From the NCBI RefSeq assembly GCF_025215095.1, contig NZ_JALHAP010000078.1:186001-250000 (forward strand): a stretch of DNA of 64,000 nucleotides, given 5' to 3'. The position numbers were made by a program, and so were the translations under genes. Numbering within the stretch: the stretch's first letter is position 1; the number at the start of each line of letters is the position of its first letter. The notes beneath the pieces are model-generated. The model was not told the DNA's origin. It saw only the letters and a program-made list of their open reading frames with translations, and made no database searches. The DNA is from Dryocola boscaweniae. Its GTDB lineage: Bacteria; Pseudomonadota; Gammaproteobacteria; Enterobacterales; Enterobacteriaceae. Shown one piece after another: positions 58,693 to 64,000 of this stretch.

Positions 58693-60104
58693 TATTGGCT
58701 CCTTTTACGTCGCGCGATGACGACGTTTTTTGTGGTGTCCTTAGGTACGCGGGTGAAGACCAGCGCGGGGAGGGCGATAATCACCGCCATGCTCAGATAG
58801 GTATAAAGGAAGACGCTGTGCACCACCGGGCTGTCCGGCGCAATCTGGTGATGTCCGTACATGCCAAGCAGCATTCCGGCGACGGTGACGCCGATGCTCA
58901 TGGAAAGCTGCATCACCATCGACAGCAGGCTGTTGCCGGAGCTTGCCATATCGTCCGGCAAATCTTTCAGCGTTAAGGTGTTCATGGAAGAGAAGCGCAC
59001 CGAGTTAACCATCCCCTGAATAATCAGCACCACCGGCAGCAGGTAATACCAGCCGAGCAGGGCGGTGGCCATAAACAGCAGGCTAATCAGCGCCAGCCCA
59101 AGCGTTGAGGCGACCAGTACATAACGGTAGCCGAAGCGGTTGACCACTTGCACCACAATGCGCTTCATGCCCATGCTGCCCAGCACCATCGGGATCATCA
59201 TTAAACCGGCGTGGAAGGGTGAAAAACCAAGGCCGATTTGCAGAAAGACCGGCGTCATAAACGGCAGCATGCCGCTGCCGACACGACCGCAGAAGCTGCC
59301 AAGCAGGCCTATCGAAAAGGTGCGCGTCTTAAACAGGCCAAGTTTGAATAAGGCGTTGTCGTTCCTGCGGGCATACCAAAGATAGAGCATGATTGCCAGC
59401 GCGCCGGCGCTCACCAGCAGGCCAAGCGCAAGAGAGGAAATCCCCAGCCCTTTTTGCCCGTCGAGCGCGATAGTCAACGCCGCCATGCCAAACGCCAGCA
59501 GCAAAAAACCCGGCACATCAAAGCGGCGGGTTTGCATGGTGTAATTCGGCATCAGCCAGAGCGTGGCGATAGCGCCAATGATTCCCACCGGCAGGTTTAT
59601 CAGGAAGATCCAGTGCCAGGAAGCGTATTCCACCAGTATGCCGCCCAGCGCCGGACCCAGCAGCGGACCAATCTGGCCGGGGAGGGTGACAAAGGTCATT
59701 GCTGCCATGTACTGCTCGCGCGGGACGATTTTCATCACCGTCAGCCTGCCCACCGGCACCATCATTGCTCCGCCAATCCCCTGTACTACGCGAGCCATAA
59801 TGAGCTCGTTGAGCGTGGAGGCGTGGGCGCAAAGCAGGGAGCCGAGGGTAAACAGCACGATGGCGGTGAAAAAGATATTACGCACGCCGACCCGGTCTGC
59901 GAGCCAGCCGCTGGCAGGTAACATAACCGCCACGGTCAGCACGTAGGAGACGATGACCGAATGCATATGCAGCGGACTTTCTCCAAGGCTTGCCGCCATT
60001 GAGGGCAGGGCGGTGTTAACAATAGTGGTATCCAGCGACTGCATAAAGAAGCCGAAGGCGACAATCCACAGTTGCCAGCGAACGGCAGCGGGCAGGTCGG
60101 TCAT
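58692..60104 (-). CDS. mdtD: MFS transporter MdtD
   Basis: 470 residues, fourteen-segment DHA2-type MFS protein ([24 protein letters not shown]). It is in the mdtABCD-baeSR operon but is not needed for MdtABC drug efflux in E. coli; it has been linked to iron/citrate export. It directly abuts mdtC. Confidence 0.93.
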   Translation of the reverse strand: MTDLPAAVRWQLWIVAFGFFMQSLDTTIVNTALPSMAASLGESPLHMHSVIVSYVLTVAVMLPASGWLADRVGVRNIFFTAIVLFTLGSLLCAHASTLNELIMARVVQGIGGAMMVPVGRLTVMKIVPREQYMAAMTFVTLPGQIGPLLGPALGGILVEYASWHWIFLINLPVGIIGAIATLWLMPNYTMQTRRFDVPGFLLLAFGMAALTIALDGQKGLGISSLALGLLVSAGALAIMLYLWYARRNDNALFKLGLFKTRTFSIGLLGSFCGRVGSGMLPFMTPVFLQIGLGFSPFHAGLMMIPMVLGSMGMKRIVVQVVNRFGYRYVLVASTLGLALISLLFMATALLGWYYLLPVVLIIQGMVNSVRFSSMNTLTLKDLPDDMASSGNSLLSMVMQLSMSIGVTVAGMLLGMYGHHQIAPDSPVVHSVFLYTYLSMAVIIALPALVFTRVPKDTTKNVVIARRKRSQ

Positions 60105-63100
60105 TTAACTCAGCACCTCATCTTCACGATTTTTACGGCTAAACCTTAACCGTAGACTTTCAAAGAACAGATAGACAACCGGCGTGGTATAAAGCGTCAG
60201 CAACTGGCTGACGACCAGACCGCCCACGATGGTTATCCCAAGCGGCTGACGCAGCTCGGCCCCATCGCCGCTGGTCAAGACCAGCGGCAGTGCCCCGAAC
60301 AGGGCGGCAAGCGTAGTCATCATAATCGGACGGAAGCGCAACAGACAGGCCTGGAAGATAGCATCAACCGGCGACAGGTTGCCGTTACGCTGCGCGTCTA
60401 TCGCAAAGTCCACCATCATGATGGCGTTTTTCTTCACGATACCAATCAATAGCATAATCCCTATCAGCGCGATCAGGCTGAACTGCGCATCGAACAGCTC
60501 AAGCGCAAGCAAGGCGCCGACACCTGCTGAAGGCAGCGTGGAAAGAATGGTCAGCGGGTGAACATAACTTTCATACAGAATGCCCAGCACGATATAGACG
60601 GTGGCGATCGCCGCAAGAATTAACATCACCTGCGATTTCATCGTGTCCTGGAACACCTGCGCCGTGCCCGCATAGCTGCCGCGCACCGTCGACGGCACGC
60701 CAAGAGATGTCATAGTGCGGTCAATGGCATCGCTGGCCTCGCTTAGTGAAACGCCCGTTGGCAGGTTAAAGGAAACGGTCGAAGCCGCCGACAGGCCCTG
60801 ATGGTTTACCGAAAGCGGCGCGTTCGCAGGCTGCCACTTCGCAAAATAGGAAAGCGGAATCGGCTTGCCTTCGTTGTTAGTCACAAACATCTGATCCAGC
60901 GCGCTGATGTCCTGGGTATAGCGTGGATCGACCTCCATCACCACTTTGTACTGATTGAGCGGCTGATAAATGGTCGAAATCTGACGCTGCCCGAAGGCGT
61001 TATTGAGCAGATTGTTGGCATCACTCACGCTGATGCCCAGCCGCGACATGGTTTCACGGTCGTAGATCAAATTCATTTCCGCGCCGTTGTTCTGGCTGTC
61101 CGAGTTAACATCGGCAAGCTGCGGCAGTTTAGCGAACGCCTGACGAATTTTCGGCTCCCATTCGCGCAGGTCGGCGAGATTATCGGAAAGCAGCGTGTAC
61201 TGATAGCTGGCGTTGGCGGACCGGCCGCCGACACGAATGTCCTGTACGGCCATCAGGAACAGGCTGGCTCCCGGCTCTTTTGCCAGCGCTTTGCGCAGGC
61301 GATCTATGACCTGTTGCGCCGTCTCTTTGCGCTCACCAAGCGGTTTTAGAGAGATAAACATCATCCCGCTGTTCACCCGCGATCCGCCGGTAAAACCGGT
61401 AACGTTATCCACCGCCGGATCTTCGCGAATGATCTTCATAAAGTCCTGCAGTTTGCCGCGCATGGCCTGGAAAGAGATGCTCTGGTCGGCCTGAATATTG
61501 CCCATCAACCGCCCGGTATCCTGTTCCGGGAAGAAGGTTTTGGGAATGGCGATATACAGCCAGACGTTAAGCGCGATGGTGGCAAGCAGCACCAGCCCCG
61601 TCAGCTTCGCGTGGCGCAGCACCCAGCGCAGCGAACGGCCGTAGCCTGTCTGCATCGCCACCAGCACGCGGCCGAAGCCACGCTTGCGGTTCGGGTTATG
61701 CTGAGGTTTGTTCTTCAAGAGCCAGCCGCACATCATCGGCGTTAAGGTCAGGGAAACCACCAGCGAAATGCCGATAGCCACCGAGAGCGTGACGGCAAAC
61801 TCTTTAAATAAGCGTCCGGGCAAACCGCCCATCAGTAGCAACGGCAGGAAGACGGCGACAAGCGAAAGGCTCATGGAAAGCACCGTGAACCCGACTTCGC
61901 GCACGCCCTGGAGCGCCGCCTGCAACGGTTTGACGCCCGCCTCAAGGTGGCGAGAAATATTCTCCAGCACCACAATTGCGTCGTCCACCACAAAGCCGGT
62001 GGCGATGGTGAGCGCCATCAGCGACAGATTGTTGAGGCTAAAGCCGCACAGGTACATGGCGATAAAGGTGCCGATTAACGAAACCGGCACGGCGACGGCT
62101 GGAATAAGCGTTGCGCGCCCGGAACGCAGGAACAAGAACACCACCAGAATCACCAGCGCGACGGAAATAACCAGTGACTGCTCCACTTCGGCAAGAGAGG
62201 CGCGAATGGTCGGGGAGCGATCCTGGGCGACCTGCAAATCAATCGACGCGGGGATGGTTTCGCGCAGCTCGGGAATTTTCGCCCGGATGCGGTCTACCGT
62301 TTCGATGATGTTCGCTTCCTGGGATTTGCGGATCATCAGCAAAATCGCAGGCTTGGCATTAGTCATCCCGGCGTTACGCACATCCTGCACCGAGTCGGTG
62401 ACGTTCGCCACATCCCGCAGATGCACCGCGCCGCCGTTGTTGTAATGGATAATCAGCGGCTGATATTCCGCCGCGGTTTTCAGTTCGTCATTGGTTTGTA
62501 GCTGCCAGCGGCGGGTATCTTCTTCCACCGCGCCTTGCGGACGGCGAACGTTAGCGTTATTGATGGCGGTACGTACGGCATCCAGCGAAACGCCCTGGTT
62601 AAACAGCGCCTGTGGGTTGAGATCGACACGCACTGCCGGTAATGAGCTGCCGCCCACGTCGACATCGCCTACGCCGTCAATTTGCGCGACGGTTTGCGCC
62701 AACTGCGTGGAAGCGAAATCGTAAAGTTGTCCCTGCGAAAGCGTATCCGACGTCAGCGTCAGAATGATTATCGGCGCATCGGACGGGTTTGCTTTGCGAT
62801 AGGTGGGGCGGCTCGGCATTCCGCTTGGCAGCAGGCTTTGCGCAGCGTTGATAGCAGCCTGCACGTCGCGCGCCGCGCCGTTAATATCGCGGTCGAAATT
62901 AAATTCCAGGATGATGCGCGTGCTGCCCAGCGAGCTGGACGAGGTCATTTCGTTAACGCCTGCGATCCGCCCCAGCGCGCGCTCAAGGGGCGTGGCGACC
63001 GACGAAGCCATGGTTTCCGGCGAAGCGCCCGGCAGCGAAGCGCTGATCATGATAACCGGGAAATCCACCTCAGGCAGCGGGGCGACCGGCAGCAACCGGA

Positions 63101-63185
63101 AGCCCAGCACGCCGCACAGCGTAATGGCGAGAGTCAGCAGGATCGTCGCGACGGGCCGGTAGATGAAGAGAGCAAAGAATTTCAC
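60105..63185 (-). CDS. mdtC: RND efflux pump subunit MdtC
   Basis: 1026 residues, RND family: twelve membrane segments, two large periplasmic loops, and the proton-relay [13 protein letters not shown] block in TM4. Together with MdtB it forms a heteromultimeric pump for bile salts and novobiocin, with MdtA and TolC. Overlaps mdtB by four bases. Confidence 0.96.
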   Translation of the reverse strand: MKFFALFIYRPVATILLTLAITLCGVLGFRLLPVAPLPEVDFPVIMISASLPGASPETMASSVATPLERALGRIAGVNEMTSSSSLGSTRIILEFNFDRDINGAARDVQAAINAAQSLLPSGMPSRPTYRKANPSDAPIIILTLTSDTLSQGQLYDFASTQLAQTVAQIDGVGDVDVGGSSLPAVRVDLNPQALFNQGVSLDAVRTAINNANVRRPQGAVEEDTRRWQLQTNDELKTAAEYQPLIIHYNNGGAVHLRDVANVTDSVQDVRNAGMTNAKPAILLMIRKSQEANIIETVDRIRAKIPELRETIPASIDLQVAQDRSPTIRASLAEVEQSLVISVALVILVVFLFLRSGRATLIPAVAVPVSLIGTFIAMYLCGFSLNNLSLMALTIATGFVVDDAIVVLENISRHLEAGVKPLQAALQGVREVGFTVLSMSLSLVAVFLPLLLMGGLPGRLFKEFAVTLSVAIGISLVVSLTLTPMMCGWLLKNKPQHNPNRKRGFGRVLVAMQTGYGRSLRWVLRHAKLTGLVLLATIALNVWLYIAIPKTFFPEQDTGRLMGNIQADQSISFQAMRGKLQDFMKIIREDPAVDNVTGFTGGSRVNSGMMFISLKPLGERKETAQQVIDRLRKALAKEPGASLFLMAVQDIRVGGRSANASYQYTLLSDNLADLREWEPKIRQAFAKLPQLADVNSDSQNNGAEMNLIYDRETMSRLGISVSDANNLLNNAFGQRQISTIYQPLNQYKVVMEVDPRYTQDISALDQMFVTNNEGKPIPLSYFAKWQPANAPLSVNHQGLSAASTVSFNLPTGVSLSEASDAIDRTMTSLGVPSTVRGSYAGTAQVFQDTMKSQVMLILAAIATVYIVLGILYESYVHPLTILSTLPSAGVGALLALELFDAQFSLIALIGIMLLIGIVKKNAIMMVDFAIDAQRNGNLSPVDAIFQACLLRFRPIMMTTLAALFGALPLVLTSGDGAELRQPLGITIVGGLVVSQLLTLYTTPVVYLFFESLRLRFSRKNREDEVLS

Positions 63186-64000
63186 TGAGCTTCTTCCTCA
63201 CGCTTGCCAAATCGGTTGCGAGTGTAGTGCGAGAGGCGGTCAAACAGCAGGTAGATAACCGGCGTGGTAAACAGCGTTAACACCTGGCTGACCAACAGCC
63301 CGCCGACCATGCCAATCCCTAACGGACGACGCAGCTCTGCGCCAACGCCGGTAGAAAGCATCAGCGGCAGCGCGCCCAGCAACGCCGCAAGCGTGGTCAT
63401 CAGAATCGGACGGAAACGCAGCAGGCATGCCTGATAAATTGCTTCATACGGCGACATGCCCTGTTCGCGTTCCGCCGCCAGGGCGAAGTCGATCATCATG
63501 ATGGCGTTTTTCTTCACGATCCCGATAAGCAGGATGATGCCGATAATCGCAATCACATCCAGCTCCGCGCCGGACAGCATCAGGGCGAGCAGGGCGCCAA
63601 CGCCTGCGGTGGGCAGCGTGGAAAGGATAGTAATCGGATGGATAAAGCTTTCATACAGCACGCCCAGCACGATATACATCGCCACCACGGAGGCAACTAT
63701 CAGCCAGATGGTGCTGCCAAGCGCTGCCTGGAAGGCGAGGGTGCTGCCCTGGAACTGAGTGGTGATATCCGCAGGGAACGAGAGATCTTTTTCCGCATCG
63801 GTTATCGCCTGTACCGCTTCGCCTAATGAATAGTCGTCCGTGACGTTAAAGGAAATGGTCGTCGACGGGAACTGATCGAGATGATTTACCGAAAGCGGCG
63901 CAAAGCGCTGTTCGACTTTGGCGATAGCGCTGAGCGGCACGGTGCCGCCTTCTGTGCTGGTCAGGCGAATATTATCCAGCGCGCTCAGCCCCGGCGTGGT
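63182..64000 (-). CDS. mdtB: RND efflux pump subunit MdtB, C-terminal part
   Basis: The frame runs to the window edge; about 272 C-terminal residues are visible. RND features include [20 protein letters not shown] and [20 protein letters not shown]. It pairs with MdtC. The N-terminal three-quarters, mdtA and the operon promoter lie outside the window. Confidence 0.95.
   Translation of the reverse strand, partial: TTPGLSALDNIRLTSTEGGTVPLSAIAKVEQRFAPLSVNHLDQFPSTTISFNVTDDYSLGEAVQAITDAEKDLSFPADITTQFQGSTLAFQAALGSTIWLIVASVVAMYIVLGVLYESFIHPITILSTLPTAGVGALLALMLSGAELDVIAIIGIILLIGIVKKNAIMMIDFALAAEREQGMSPYEAIYQACLLRFRPILMTTLAALLGALPLMLSTGVGAELRRPLGIGMVGGLLVSQVLTLFTTPVIYLLFDRLSHYTRNRFGKREEEAQ

Overview
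The window is a stretch of chromosome from a member of the Enterobacteriaceae. Most genes are recognisable orthologues of Escherichia coli core genes at near-identical length (sanA, cdd, yohJ/yohK, ldtB, ybiT, moeA/moeB, iaaA, gsiABCD, rimO, bssR, dacC, deoR, ybjG, mdfA, metG, mrp, thiM/thiD, fbaB, yegS, yegQ, baeRS, mdtBCD). I cannot fix the genus from sequence alone. The gene order is not that of E. coli K-12. The left end (mglA to yohJ) and right part (metG to mdtB) match the E. coli 46-48 min region, but about 30 kb between yohJ and metG (ldtB to mdfA) match the E. coli 18-19 min region.

Layout. 1-4.5 kb: end of the galactose ABC importer (mglA, mglC), sanA, cdd and the LrgA/LrgB-like pair yohJ-yohK. 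4.6-7.4 kb: L,D-transpeptidase ldtB and ABC-F ATPase ybiT. 7.6-14.7 kb: accessory DNA with two DUF943 paralogues, an apparently N-terminally eroded DUF3289 protein, and a sugar cassette (GH31 glycosidase, MFS permease, divergent LacI-type regulator). 14.7-23.3 kb: moeA-moeB, then iaaA-gsiABCD. 23.3-34.5 kb: rimO, a LuxR-type regulator, a lipoprotein plus serine-hydrolase pair, bssR, the sugar dehydrogenase yliI, gstB, dacC, deoR, ybjG and mdfA. 34.7-44 kb: metG, mrp, a GNAT, yehS, a membrane protein preceded by two very small charged proteins, a periplasmic protein and a large DUF3772/MscS-type channel. 44-49.8 kb: TPP riboswitch-thiM-thiD, fbaB, yegS, the sRNA CyaR and yegQ. 56.6-64 kb: baeR-baeS and mdtD, mdtC, mdtB (partial).

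The most remarkable part is 49968-56330, a six-gene minus-strand operon between yegQ and baeR. It encodes a 92-residue double-glycine-leader peptide that is very rich in Gly and Ser with three Cys, an 84-residue orphan protein, a TcdA/TcdB-like glycosyltransferase, a SunS-like family 2 glycosyltransferase, an HlyD/CvaA-like adaptor, and a C39-peptidase ABC exporter. Read together this looks like a biosynthesis and export system for a glycosylated microcin, that is, a glycocin-type bacteriocin in a Gram-negative host with CvaAB-type export. The function is inferred; the architecture is visible in the sequence.

Regulatory elements read directly include the TPP riboswitch before thiM, CyaR with a CRP-like site centred at -41.5, a BasR/PmrA box upstream of ybjG, CytR/CRP-like motifs upstream of cdd, several intrinsic terminators and eight BIME/REP clusters. 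I found no tRNA, rRNA, CRISPR array, insertion sequence or prophage.
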